Positions 31,205 through 39,821 of a stretch of DNA of 64,000 bases are shown in pieces; the stretch's first letter is position 1; each line of letters begins with the position of its first letter. Source of the stretch: DTFZ01 sp050260375. Its GTDB lineage: Bacteria > Bacillota > Clostridia > Christensenellales > SZUA-584. Below the pieces are notes generated by a model, which saw only the letters and a program-made list of their open reading frames with translations, was not told the origin of the DNA and made no database searches. The DNA lies in NCBI GenBank assembly GCA_050260375.1, contig JBLNCA010000045.1:62001-126000 (forward strand), read 5' to 3'. The translations under genes and the position numbers were made by a program.

Positions 31205-33688
31205 ATGGATAGTCAGGTATTGAAAATAAGAGGCATGACCTGCGCAGCCTGCGCTCAGCGGATAGAAAAAGCCGTCCGAAAACTGTCGGGCATAGGGAAG
31301 GCGAATGTGAATCTTGCCAGCGAAAAGCTGTTTGTCGAATACGATGCGGGCAGCATCCAGCTGTCGGCCATTAAAGAGACCGTCGCAAAAATCGGCTATG
31401 AAGTTGTAGAGAATACAGACAACAGCCACGTGACAATACCGATTGGCGGTATGACCTGCGCGGCATGTGCGCAGCGGGTAGAAAAAGCCATACAGAAGCT
31501 GCCCGGAGTGGCCAGCGCGTCCGTCAATTTCGCGACAGAAAAAGCGACCGTGGACTATGACCCGCATCAGGTCAGGCTATCTGCAATCAAAGAAGCTATT
31601 GGAAAGGCTGGGTATAAAGCGCTCGAAATTTCCAAAGCCGATGCTGTGGATGAGGACAGGGCGCGCAAGCAAAAAGAAATAAGGACAATGTGGATAAAGT
31701 TTATTGTGGCCGCTGTGTTCAGCCTGCCGCTGCTTTATATCGCGATGGTGCCGATGATAAAATTTGTACAGCTCCCTTACCCAAAGGCGCTCGACCCTAT
31801 GAATTTTTCGCTTGTTTACGGCCTCGTTGAGCTGCTGCTGGTGCTGCCGGTCATCGGAGTGGGCTATAAATTCTACACAGTGGGATTCAAGGCGCTGATC
31901 CGGCGAAGCCCCAATATGGATTCGCTGATCGCCATAGGCACGTCGGCGGCGATGATCTACAGCATATACAATCTGTTTCAGATTGCCGGCGGCAATTTTA
32001 AAGCGGTGGAGTCCTTATACTTTGAAACGGCGGGCGTCATTATCACGCTGATCATGCTGGGCAAAACCCTCGAAGCTGTTTCCAAAGGGCGCACGAGCGA
32101 GGCGATCAAAAAGCTGATGGGGCTTGCGCCAAAAACAGCTATCATCGTTCAGGACGGTGTGGAAAAGGAGATCCCCATCGACGAGGTGGAGATCGGGGAC
32201 ATCATCATCGTCAAGCCCGGCGCAAAGATCCCTGTGGACGGTACTGTACTGGAGGGACATACCGCGATCGACGAGTCAATGCTGACCGGCGAGAGCATGC
32301 CGGTGGACAAAAAGGCGGGCGATATGGTATATGCCGCTTCGCTGAACACCAACGGAACCATCCGGTTCAGGGCGGAGAAAATAGGCTCTGACACAGCTTT
32401 AGCGCAGATCATTAAACTAGTGGAGGACGCGCAGGACTCGAAGGCTCCGATCGCAAAGATGGCCGATATCGTGTCCGGCTACTTCGTTCCCATCGTTTGC
32501 GTTATCGCGCTCCTCGCAGGAGCTGCGTGGTTCTTCGGCGGCAGTGGCCTGGAGTTCGCGCTGACCATATTTATCTCGATACTCGTCATCGCATGCCCCT
32601 GCGCGCTCGGCCTCGCGACGCCGACGGCCATCATGGTGGGTACTGGCAAGGGCGCGGAAAACGGCATACTGATCAAGGGCGGCGAAGCGCTGGAGACCGC
32701 GCATAAGATCAATACCATTGTATTCGACAAGACCGGCACCATCACCGAAGGCAAGCCTGCTGTGACGGACGTGCTTACATCCAAGGACGCTGATCCGGAT
32801 AATCTGCTGCGGATTACTGCGTCGGCGGAAAAGGGCTCCGAACATCCGCTCGGCCAGGCCATCGTGCAGAGCGCCCAGGACAAAGGGTTGGAGTTATTGA
32901 AGGTGGACAGCTTTGAGGCTATCACCGGGAGGGGCATAGAAGCCTCGATAAACAACCAGGCAATACTTGCCGGGAACCGAAAGCTGATGGATGAGAAGAA
33001 CATTTCACTGGCCGGATGGGAGAAAGCGTCGGACCGGCTGGCGGAGGAGGGTAAGACGCCGATGTATGTCGCGATAGACGGCAAACTTGACGGTATCATC
33101 GCGGTCGCGGATGTGGTGAAGCAAAGCAGCCGCGCGGCTATCGAGAGCCTGCACAGGATGGGCATTGAGGTGGCGATGATCACTGGCGACAACAAGAAAA
33201 CCGCCGCCGCTATCGCCGGTCAGGTAGGCATAGACAGAGTGCTGTCTGAGGTGCTGCCGCAGGATAAGTCCAACGAAGTCAAAAAGCTGCAGAGCGAAGG
33301 CCGCAAGGTAGCCATGGTGGGCGACGGTATCAACGACGCGCCCGCGCTGGCGCAAGCCGATATCGGCATCGCGATCGGCTCCGGTACCGATGTGGCGATG
33401 GAATCGGCGGATATCGTGCTGATGCGCTCGGACTTGATGGATGTGCCGACAGCCGTCAACCTCAGTAAAAGGACCATCCGAAACATCAAACAGAACCTGT
33501 TCTGGGCATTCGGATATAATGTCATCGGCATTCCCATCGCGGCCGGTGTGCTGCATCTGTTCGGCGGGCCGCTGCTCAACCCAATTTTCGCGGCTGCGGC
33601 AATGAGTTTAAGCTCCGTATCGGTGCTGACAAACGCACTGAGATTAAAAAGATTTAAGGCATCACGCCAGGAAGGGAAGAAAAAATAA
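31205..33688 (+). CDS. copA: Copper-exporting P-type ATPase CopA
   Basis: 827 residues. Two N-terminal HMA domains (GMTCAACAQ near residues 10 and 80), eight membrane helices, the actuator TGES loop (MLTGESMPVD), the ion-site CPC near 463-465, the phosphorylated Asp in DKTGTITEG near 508, an HPLG motif and GDGINDAPAL. The last membrane helices carry the YN and MSLSS motifs of Cu+ pumps. It exports Cu+ from the cytosol. GAGGTGAT lies before ATG 31205. It is translationally coupled to the next lipoprotein gene (TAATG overlap). Confidence 0.97.
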   Translation: MDSQVLKIRGMTCAACAQRIEKAVRKLSGIGKANVNLASEKLFVEYDAGSIQLSAIKETVAKIGYEVVENTDNSHVTIPIGGMTCAACAQRVEKAIQKLPGVASASVNFATEKATVDYDPHQVRLSAIKEAIGKAGYKALEISKADAVDEDRARKQKEIRTMWIKFIVAAVFSLPLLYIAMVPMIKFVQLPYPKALDPMNFSLVYGLVELLLVLPVIGVGYKFYTVGFKALIRRSPNMDSLIAIGTSAAMIYSIYNLFQIAGGNFKAVESLYFETAGVIITLIMLGKTLEAVSKGRTSEAIKKLMGLAPKTAIIVQDGVEKEIPIDEVEIGDIIIVKPGAKIPVDGTVLEGHTAIDESMLTGESMPVDKKAGDMVYAASLNTNGTIRFRAEKIGSDTALAQIIKLVEDAQDSKAPIAKMADIVSGYFVPIVCVIALLAGAAWFFGGSGLEFALTIFISILVIACPCALGLATPTAIMVGTGKGAENGILIKGGEALETAHKINTIVFDKTGTITEGKPAVTDVLTSKDADPDNLLRITASAEKGSEHPLGQAIVQSAQDKGLELLKVDSFEAITGRGIEASINNQAILAGNRKLMDEKNISLAGWEKASDRLAEEGKTPMYVAIDGKLDGIIAVADVVKQSSRAAIESLHRMGIEVAMITGDNKKTAAAIAGQVGIDRVLSEVLPQDKSNEVKKLQSEGRKVAMVGDGINDAPALAQADIGIAIGSGTDVAMESADIVLMRSDLMDVPTAVNLSKRTIRNIKQNLFWAFGYNVIGIPIAAGVLHLFGGPLLNPIFAAAAMSLSSVSVLTNALRLKRFKASRQEGKKK

Positions 33689-34419
33689 TGAAAATAGTAA
33701 CAAAAAGGGTCGTAATGATATTGGCAGCAGTCGTGGCAGCGGTATCTCTGGCCGCATGCGCGCAGCTGGACGTAGTCGGGAAGCAATCCATAAATTCATT
33801 CAGTGCGGTGTTGGACGCATCAGGTGATAAAGTACAAGCTGATGAACTGAATGTCGGATGGGCGCTAACCGCGCCGGATGATTCGGCGCGCTTCATTTGG
33901 AGCGAAGATTACAGCAAAGCTCCTCTGCACGATGTAATGCTCGAGTTTGACGCGCAGCCTTTCCTTGACGCAGGGCTGAATACCAGTAAACTGCCCGGCA
34001 ATTACGCTTTCTATGAAGGTGAAACGATGGGCGGCATGGGAAGTAAAATGCTGATGGTCGGGAAAAAGCTCGGCACAGACAAGCTCACATACAACGGGGA
34101 TCCTACGCCGCTGGCTGCCTATGAGCAGATTGTAAGCAAGTATCGTGATTCCATCAACTACCACACAGCTCTTGATCACTATGGCGTAAAGTTAGGCGAC
34201 GGCAATATGTTCGAGTGGGCGAAGGACATGAAAACCAACGGCTATGATAAGAGCGTTCAGGACAAAGACATCGTGTTTGTTCTGAATCCGGATCCGCTGA
34301 TCGCGGCGGGCGTTGATCCTGAGAAGGTTGAGGGCTGGGCATACTTGCAGGTTCCCATAGAAGAAGACGGGAAGACCACACAGGTGTGGAAGCTGCTGAA
34401 GCCGTTTGATTTAAAATAA
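33688..34419 (+). CDS. Lipoprotein of the copper operon
   Basis: 243 residues. Signal peptide and lipobox SLAACA, then a soluble domain with WALTAPDDSARFIWSEDYSK and repeated Met/Gly positions (GETMGGMGSKMLMVGK). The domain is not assigned to a named family. Its ATG shares one base with the copA stop, and copZ follows after 22 bases, so its role is almost certainly linked to copper, perhaps as an extracytoplasmic copper acceptor. Methionine clusters fit Cu+ binding but this is inference. Confidence 0.75.
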   Translation: MKIVTKRVVMILAAVVAAVSLAACAQLDVVGKQSINSFSAVLDASGDKVQADELNVGWALTAPDDSARFIWSEDYSKAPLHDVMLEFDAQPFLDAGLNTSKLPGNYAFYEGETMGGMGSKMLMVGKKLGTDKLTYNGDPTPLAAYEQIVSKYRDSINYHTALDHYGVKLGDGNMFEWAKDMKTNGYDKSVQDKDIVFVLNPDPLIAAGVDPEKVEGWAYLQVPIEEDGKTTQVWKLLKPFDLK

Positions 34420-34441
34420 TAAAATTGAGGAGGATTATCGC

Positions 34442-34648
34442 ATGGAGAAAACGATTTTAAATGTCGATGGCATGTCGTGCGAACACTGTGTGAAAGCCGT
34501 GAAGAATGCGGTAGGCACGCTGCCCGGTGTTTCCGGCGTAGCAGTGGATCTGAAAGCAAAAACTGTTATGGTGGAGTATGACCCGGTATTGTCCGGCATA
34601 AGCGATATTAAGAACGCCATCATAGATCAAGGTTACGATGTAAAATAG
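34442..34648 (+). CDS. copZ: Copper chaperone CopZ
   Basis: 68 residues, a single ferredoxin-like HMA domain with the Cu+ site MSCEHC at residues 11-16 and GVSGVAVDLK in strand two, the usual CopZ length. It carries Cu+ in the cytosol to CopA. A strong GGAGG ribosome site precedes it. Last gene of the copA-lipoprotein-copZ unit. Confidence 0.95.
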   Translation: MEKTILNVDGMSCEHCVKAVKNAVGTLPGVSGVAVDLKAKTVMVEYDPVLSGISDIKNAIIDQGYDVK

Positions 34649-34806
34649 AATGTATGAGGTAACGGGAAAGTGTTTCGAAAGGGACGCTTTCCCCAAAATT
34701 TTAACAGTTGCATGCTAGGACGGGAAAAATATAATTTATGGGAGAGGTATCCGGCAAACATCCGTGTGAGTTTGCCGGTCATACTATTAAGGAGAATGAT
34801 AGAAAA

Positions 34807-35511
34807 ATGGCACAGGATAAAACGATTCTTGTTGTAGACGACGAAGTAAAGATCACGCAGGTCCTGGAATCTTACCTTGAGAATGCAGGATATAAAGTAG
34901 CCTGTGCTTATGGTGGGCAGGAAGCGCTTGACCTGTTCGACAAACTTTCTCCTGAACTTGTCATACTCGACCTTATGCTGCCCGATATGACTGGCGAAGA
35001 CGTATGCCGAACTATAAGAAAACGGTCGAGAGTGCCGGTGATAATGCTTACCGCGAAGATCGAGGAAGAAGATATCTTAAATGGGTTAGGGATAGGCGCG
35101 GATGATTATGTCACTAAGCCATTCAGTCCTAAACAGGTTGTAGCGCGGGTAGGAGCAATACTCCGGCGGACATTAAGCGAAGCAGTTCCTATAGCAGACG
35201 AATACAGCTTTAATGGAAGGAAACTCGTTATCGATAATTTAAGGCATGAAATAATCAAAAACGGAGAACAGGTCACGCTTACTCCCAATGAATATAAGCT
35301 GCTTATGACAATGATCAAATATCCTACAAAGACGTTTACGAGAAATGAGCTTATTTCGCTTGCCATGAACGAAGATTTTGAAGGGTATGAAAGGGTAATA
35401 GATACTCATATAAAAAATATAAGGCAAAAAATAGAGGACGACCCCAAGAACCCAAGATATATTCTTACCGTTCACGGCATAGGCTATAAGTTTAACGGTG
35501 ATACGCAATGA
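34807..35511 (+). CDS. OmpR/PhoB-type response regulator
   Basis: 234 residues. Receiver domain with VDDE, phosphoacceptor Asp in VILDLML (~residue 54), MLTAK and the KPFSP lysine, followed by a winged-helix effector domain (EQVTLTPNEYKLLMTMIKYP, then VIDTHIKNIRQKIEDDPKNP). The frame is open to 34738, but the family N-terminus at ATG 34807 (MAQDKTILVVDDE) is the likelier start. It overlaps the kinase gene (ATGA). Position next to the copper genes suggests metal or envelope-stress control. Confidence 0.93.
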   Translation: MAQDKTILVVDDEVKITQVLESYLENAGYKVACAYGGQEALDLFDKLSPELVILDLMLPDMTGEDVCRTIRKRSRVPVIMLTAKIEEEDILNGLGIGADDYVTKPFSPKQVVARVGAILRRTLSEAVPIADEYSFNGRKLVIDNLRHEIIKNGEQVTLTPNEYKLLMTMIKYPTKTFTRNELISLAMNEDFEGYERVIDTHIKNIRQKIEDDPKNPRYILTVHGIGYKFNGDTQ

Positions 35512-36929
35512 AAACATATAGTTTAAGAGTAAAACTTTCTGCCGCATTCTTGGCCATTTCCTTGTTTTTATTCGTTGTTATAAGCGTGTTCGCTAATTTC
35601 ATTTTGAAAAACCAGTTTGAAAATTACACGAAGAACAGGCTGCAGCAGACGATACACGAAACGGTGGAACTCATTTCAGGACGCATTTTTAACGGGATTA
35701 ACAAATGGGATACCACCGGAATCAGCAATATAGGGATGGATGTGCTCGGCAAAGGGCTGTTGCTGAGAATAATAGACAACAGGGGCAATGTAATCTGGGA
35801 CGCAAGGATACACAACAACGGTATGTGTATGGATATTTTGCAGCGCATGGCTTTCAACATGGAATCATATGATAAAAATTTTCAGGGCGGATATCAGGAA
35901 GAGACATACCCGATCATAAAAAATGGCATTGAAGCCGGCAGCGTGAGCTTAGGCTACTACGGCCCGTATTTTTTCAGCGATAACGATATTCAATTTCTGG
36001 GGACACTGAACAATTTCCTTGTTTGGGCGGCGGCAGGTTCATTCCTTATTTGCCTGATTTTCGGCGCATTGCTGGCAAGACACCTTACGAGGCCTATCAG
36101 CCGTGTTATACAGGCTACTGGAAGGATAGCGGAAGGTGATTATGACAGCAGGATTGCTCTGGAATCAAACACAAAGGAGATCGTCGAACTTACCGGATCG
36201 GTAAACAGCCTTGCAGGCGTACTTGAAAATCAGGAATTACTGCGTAAGCGCCTTACAGCCGACGTAGCACACGAACTCCGGACACCGCTTGCCACGCTGC
36301 AGAGCCATATGGAAGCTATGATAGACGGCATATGGAAGCCTGAGAAACCGAAGTTGGTAAGCTGTCATGAAGAGATATTGCGCTTAACAAAACTCGTTGG
36401 AGAACTGGAGACGCTTTCACGATACGAAGCGGAGAATATGACGCTGCAGATTGAAAGGTTCAATATATCGGAGTTGGTGAAGCGGATACTGGGGAATTTC
36501 GAGAGTAAATTTCGTGAGAAGAGCATAACCCCTTCGTTTAGCGGAGAGGAAGTTTGGATTGAAGCTGATAAGGACAAACTGAGCCAGGTGTTTATCAATC
36601 TTATATCCAACGCGGCCAAATTTACGCCGGAGGGAGGAAATATCGAAGTAAATATTATAAAAAATGATGAAGCGGTGGCGATCGAAATAAGGGATACAGG
36701 CATCGGCATATCGCAGCAAGACCTGCCGCATGTGTTTGAACGTTTCTACAGAACAGACAAATCAAGAAACAGGGCGACAGGGGGATTCGGTATAGGACTG
36801 ACTATCGCTAAATCAATAATAAAAGCGCACGGCGGAGATATAACTGCGGCAAGCGAAGAAGGCAAGGGGAGCACGTTTACAGTTTTTTTAACTTTTCAAA
36901 CGAAACTTCATAAAAACCACACAAATTAA
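35508..36929 (+). CDS. Sensor histidine kinase
   Basis: 473 residues. Membrane helix at about residues 8-30, an extracytoplasmic sensor domain of about 135 residues, a second helix near 165-190, HAMP, HisKA with phosphorylated His in DVAHELRTPLATL, and HATPase_c with NLISNAAKFTPEGG, DTGIGI and GFGIGLTIAKSI. It partners the regulator overlapping its start. The sensor domain contains MCMDILQRMAFNM, a methionine-rich stretch that could bind copper; that is a guess from composition and neighbours. Confidence 0.93.
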   Translation: MKTYSLRVKLSAAFLAISLFLFVVISVFANFILKNQFENYTKNRLQQTIHETVELISGRIFNGINKWDTTGISNIGMDVLGKGLLLRIIDNRGNVIWDARIHNNGMCMDILQRMAFNMESYDKNFQGGYQEETYPIIKNGIEAGSVSLGYYGPYFFSDNDIQFLGTLNNFLVWAAAGSFLICLIFGALLARHLTRPISRVIQATGRIAEGDYDSRIALESNTKEIVELTGSVNSLAGVLENQELLRKRLTADVAHELRTPLATLQSHMEAMIDGIWKPEKPKLVSCHEEILRLTKLVGELETLSRYEAENMTLQIERFNISELVKRILGNFESKFREKSITPSFSGEEVWIEADKDKLSQVFINLISNAAKFTPEGGNIEVNIIKNDEAVAIEIRDTGIGISQQDLPHVFERFYRTDKSRNRATGGFGIGLTIAKSIIKAHGGDITAASEEGKGSTFTVFLTFQTKLHKNHTN

Positions 36930-36966
36930 TGATATGCTCTAAAAAAAGCATTCAGGAGTGTGGCTT

Positions 36967-37533
36967 ATGAAACCAGTGAAGAAACCAATAAAGAAACCGG
37001 TTAAGAAAAAGAAATCTAATAAAATTTTATATTCTGTTATCGGAATAGCGGCAGCGCTGGTTGTTTCGGTGATATTATTGCTTTCTGGACAAAAAGGAAG
37101 CGATACAGCAAAAGCAGGGAATGATACAGTTCCTACAGCAAACAGCCCGACGGCGGCAGCAGCTCAGGCTGAAGACATAATAATACAAAAAAACGAGATT
37201 ACTGAAACAGCCACGTTTATACCGTATAAGGCCGGAAATACGTATATGGAAGTAATAGCGGTTAAAGCGCCGGATGGGACGATAAGGACGGCTTTTAATA
37301 CATGCCAGGTCTGCTTTGATTCAGGCAGAGGATATTACGTACAGCAAGGCAACGTGCTTGTCTGCCAGAATTGCGGCAACAGGTTCAAGATCAGCCAGGT
37401 CGAGAAGGAAAAGAACGGCTGCAACCCTGTTCCAATACTGAGTTCCGATAAAACGGAAAACGATAGTACTATAACTATATCCGGTAAATTTTTAAATGAT
37501 TATAAAGTATTATTTACGGACTGGAAAAGATAA
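36967..37533 (+). CDS. DUF2318-type membrane-anchored metal/redox protein
   Basis: 188 residues. A very basic N-terminus (KKPIKKPVKKKK), one membrane helix (~25-42), a Thr/Ala linker, then the DUF2318 domain with CQVCFDSGRGYYVQQG and CQNCGNRFKISQV, i.e. two CxxC pairs, and a late GCNPVP. Such proteins accompany iron or copper transport systems and probably bind metal outside the membrane. It follows the histidine kinase by 37 bases and may be co-transcribed. AGGAG lies before ATG 36967. Confidence 0.85.
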   Translation: MKPVKKPIKKPVKKKKSNKILYSVIGIAAALVVSVILLLSGQKGSDTAKAGNDTVPTANSPTAAAAQAEDIIIQKNEITETATFIPYKAGNTYMEVIAVKAPDGTIRTAFNTCQVCFDSGRGYYVQQGNVLVCQNCGNRFKISQVEKEKNGCNPVPILSSDKTENDSTITISGKFLNDYKVLFTDWKR

Positions 37534-37586
37534 ATAGGCATAAAATGACACATTGAGTTTATAAATAGTCGGAAAGCAGGTGTGGA

Positions 37587-37742
37587 ATGTTTACGAAGAT
37601 CAAAAAGAAGATAAACGACTATCTCATACGATTAGCGAAAGCGAATGAGTCGACATTTGGAGCAGGCAAAGAGCTGGATTGCTGCAAAATGAATAAGAGC
37701 GGTTCAGAAAAAACAGGGTACGCAGGCCAACGTATAGCTTGA
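37587..37742 (+). CDS. LDCC-motif putative metal-binding small protein
   Basis: 51 residues: basic amphipathic start MFTKIKKKINDYLIRLAKAN, then TFGAGKELDCCKMNKS. The combination 'LAKANE..FG.GK.LDCC' is that of the small LDCC-motif proteins of Clostridia thought to bind metal. The ribosome site is GCAGGTG. It closes the copper/metal block and is followed by a strong terminator at 37780. Confidence 0.7.
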   Translation: MFTKIKKKINDYLIRLAKANESTFGAGKELDCCKMNKSGSEKTGYAGQRIA

Positions 37743-37779
37743 AAAAATGAACTACGGGTGGATAACTGGACACCTTAGA

Positions 37780-37823
37780 GAAGGGTATGATTCTGTGGAT
37801 ATTATAGAGTCATACCCTTTTAT
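37780..37823 (+). terminator. Terminator closing the copper/two-component block
   Basis: AAGGGTATGA and TCATACCCTT arms (10 bases) with a 20-base loop, followed by TTATATC. Confidence 0.75.
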
Positions 37824-37915
37824 ATCATTGCTCCCGTTTAAATTAAGCATTTTTTGAAGGTAAGAATTGAGAATCTAGTATATGTTTTAAAAGTATAAAA
37901 TCTTAATTCTGGATG

Positions 37916-37980
37916 TTGATAAAAATATCTATACTCATCTGCACTTTAAAACAAAGGTTGCTTCAGCGAATGCATTGGAG
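37916..37980 (+). pseudogene. Tyrosine integrase 3'-end remnant (left copy)
   Basis: Reads NIYTHLHFKTKVASANALEG, the C-terminal tail of a Tn916/phage-type tyrosine recombinase. At DNA level the stretch 37929-37974 is almost identical to 53036-53084. No other part of the enzyme is present, and the frame runs on into the leader of the HTH gene at 38110. Confidence 0.75.
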
Positions 37981-38109
37981 GGATGTAAAAATAGTGCAGC
38001 AATAAACTACGCACCGGAGCAAGAATCCGGTGGGAGCGATCACGTTAAAAATCAAATCATTGTAGATGCCATACCCGCCGTTGACAATAAATATACGGGA
38101 AGAGATACA

Positions 38110-38355
38110 ATGAGAAAATCCAGAAAACAATATGAACAGCTTTTTGCCTCATACCCTGATGTGGTTACATTACCGGAATTTCGAAAGATGTTGGGTGGAA
38201 TTAGCAGAAGCACTGCATATAAATTAATGCATGAAAACCGAGTGAAACATTTTTATATTCAGACTACCTTCCTGATTCCAAAAGAATGGGTAATAGATTA
38301 TGTTATGAGTGACCACTATAATGAGTATAAAAAATTACTGAAAGCACAGATATAA
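38110..38355 (+). CDS. Excisionase-like HTH protein of an integrative element
   Basis: 81 residues. RKQYEQLFASYPDVVTLPEF, RKMLGGISRSTAYKLMHENR, KHFYIQTTFLIPKEWVIDYV match the short HTH proteins that accompany tyrosine integrases in Firmicutes conjugative elements. It probably acts as excisionase or regulator, but its integrase is only a fragment, so it is a leftover. The in-frame codons upstream carry the integrase tail, so ATG 38110 is taken as the start. Confidence 0.75.
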   Translation: MRKSRKQYEQLFASYPDVVTLPEFRKMLGGISRSTAYKLMHENRVKHFYIQTTFLIPKEWVIDYVMSDHYNEYKKLLKAQI

Positions 38356-38656
38356 GTTATATTGGCTTCGTTCAATATCAATATAATTAGTGAAAAGTAC
38401 TTAACCTTCATTGTCAAATAAAATTAATATTTAATAATGGAGGTTTTTTATATAACATGGCACTGGTGCCATGTATCAAAATAGAACCAAATAGATTTAA
38501 TGAATTGTATTATTCCGAAGATAAAATCATTACGGAAAGCGTATATTTATTGATAATACGATGTTTTATCATCTTGCCAAAGAACCGCCGAAATCCAATT
38601 ATTATAGTAGCAACTGAGTTCCCACCTCTATTTTTACCTCCATGAAAAACCTATTT
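38356..38656. other. A+T-rich gap with decayed sequence
   Basis: No convincing gene. A perfect inverted repeat ATGGCAC-TG-GTGCCAT lies at 38457-38472. Short open frames here have no supporting start or family resemblance. Likely mobile-element debris. Confidence 0.35.
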
Positions 38657-38989
38657 TCAGAATAAAATCTTAAAGTTCCAGGTGGAAAATTTCGATAGTA
38701 ATCCACTGGGAGCAAATGAATATAACATACTCTCTGCCGATGCTTCATCATCTGAAGGTGCTATAATCAAGCAACGGGCAGATTCGCTAGACGATTCAAG
38801 ACCGGATTGATCGTCATAGCAAGCTGAAATAACAACGGCGTTAAGCGCTTGGTTTATCATCATATCGCTGTTATATAGCGGTACTGTCGTCCCGTCTGTT
38901 TTCTCATAAATACCATAATACGACGTTAGCGCCGCCGTTGAACCGAAGGTATAACGATTAGTTCCTCCACCAAGCGTTACGCCGTTCAC
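38657..38989 (-). CDS. Hypothetical fragment, possibly of a secreted protein
   Basis: 110 residues with many Gly, Ser, Thr and Tyr (VNGVTLGGGTNRYTFGSTAA, then SYYGIYEKTDGTTVPLY), the style of beta-rich surface or phage proteins. The sequence before the Met (DYFDGCVK) continues the same style, and there is no good ribosome site, so this looks like the inner piece of a longer, lost gene. It lies in the junk zone between the integrase remnant and the sugar cluster. Confidence 0.35.
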   Translation of the reverse strand: MNGVTLGGGTNRYTFGSTAALTSYYGIYEKTDGTTVPLYNSDMMINQALNAVVISACYDDQSGLESSSESARCLIIAPSDDEASAESMLYSFAPSGLLSKFSTWNFKILF

Positions 38990-39073
38990 TTTAACACATC
39001 CATCAAAATAATCTTGTACAATTTATATTTTTATAATTGCGTAATTGTTCATTTATCTTTGAACATACTAATG

Positions 39074-39787
39074 TCATCGGCCTCTGAGGTAAACACTGTA
39101 ACTATATTTATCGCCAATAATACGCAAAACAGAATAGTCGAACGGGATGCCCCCTGAATAAGTAACGCGTTTACTTACAAGCAGCGGAGAACCGACCGGA
39201 ACCAAAAGTATCTGTGATTCAATAAAGTTTGCGCTCGCAGAGCTGATCGTCTGGTAAGCCTCTTCTATCCTTAAACCATATTCCTTTTCCAAAATAGAAT
39301 ACAGGCTCAGAAACGTTCTGTGTTTGTTTTCAAAATTAGGGAGCAGCTTTGTGCAGAGAAAGTTTTCCATGATAGCTATCGGCTTTCCGTCAGCGCATTG
39401 CACGCGCTCTATATGATATACATAGTCAGACGGATTGACTTTCAATTTCTCTGCAATATGTTCTCCCGCTTTGATACGTTCGATTGAAATTCCCTGAGTG
39501 GAAACCTTATAACCCTTTTGTACCAGTGTTTCTGTAAAGGAAGTAACACAGTTCAGCTTTTGTGTAGTAGAATAGTCTCTCACTTCCATGCCCCGACCTT
39601 GCATAACGGATATATACCCCTCAGCAGAAAGCAAGGAGATTGCCTTTCTGATGGTTGTGCGGCTTGTGTTGAATTTTTGCCCGAGTTCAGTCTCGGTTGG
39701 CAGAGAAGCCCCCGGTTTATAATATCCATCAATAATCATTTGTTTAAGTTCTGCATAAACCTTTCTGTATGCAGGTATCGTTGACAT
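39074..39787 (-). CDS. GntR-family (HutC/UTRA) transcriptional regulator
   Basis: 237 residues. The N-terminal GntR winged helix is complete: YAELKQMIIDGYYKPGASLP, TETELGQKFNTSRTTIRKAI, GRGMEV. The C-terminal UTRA effector domain (VYHIERVQCADGKPIAIMEN, VTYSGGIPFDYSVLRIIGDK) binds a sugar phosphate or similar. It lies 34 bases downstream of the FGGY kinase gene on the same strand, so it is co-transcribed. ACAT-N4-ATGT palindromes in the divergent promoter at 41.46-41.61 kb are candidate sites. Confidence 0.92.
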   Translation of the reverse strand: MSTIPAYRKVYAELKQMIIDGYYKPGASLPTETELGQKFNTSRTTIRKAISLLSAEGYISVMQGRGMEVRDYSTTQKLNCVTSFTETLVQKGYKVSTQGISIERIKAGEHIAEKLKVNPSDYVYHIERVQCADGKPIAIMENFLCTKLLPNFENKHRTFLSLYSILEKEYGLRIEEAYQTISSASANFIESQILLVPVGSPLLVSKRVTYSGGIPFDYSVLRIIGDKYSYSVYLRGR

Positions 39788-39821
39788 ATATTTCTCCTTT
39801 CAATTACCCATAAACGTCAAT

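Noticed and set aside
32479..33786. Large minus-strand frames opposite copA
   Set aside because: Shadow frames: no ribosome site, no family resemblance, and copA is unambiguous.
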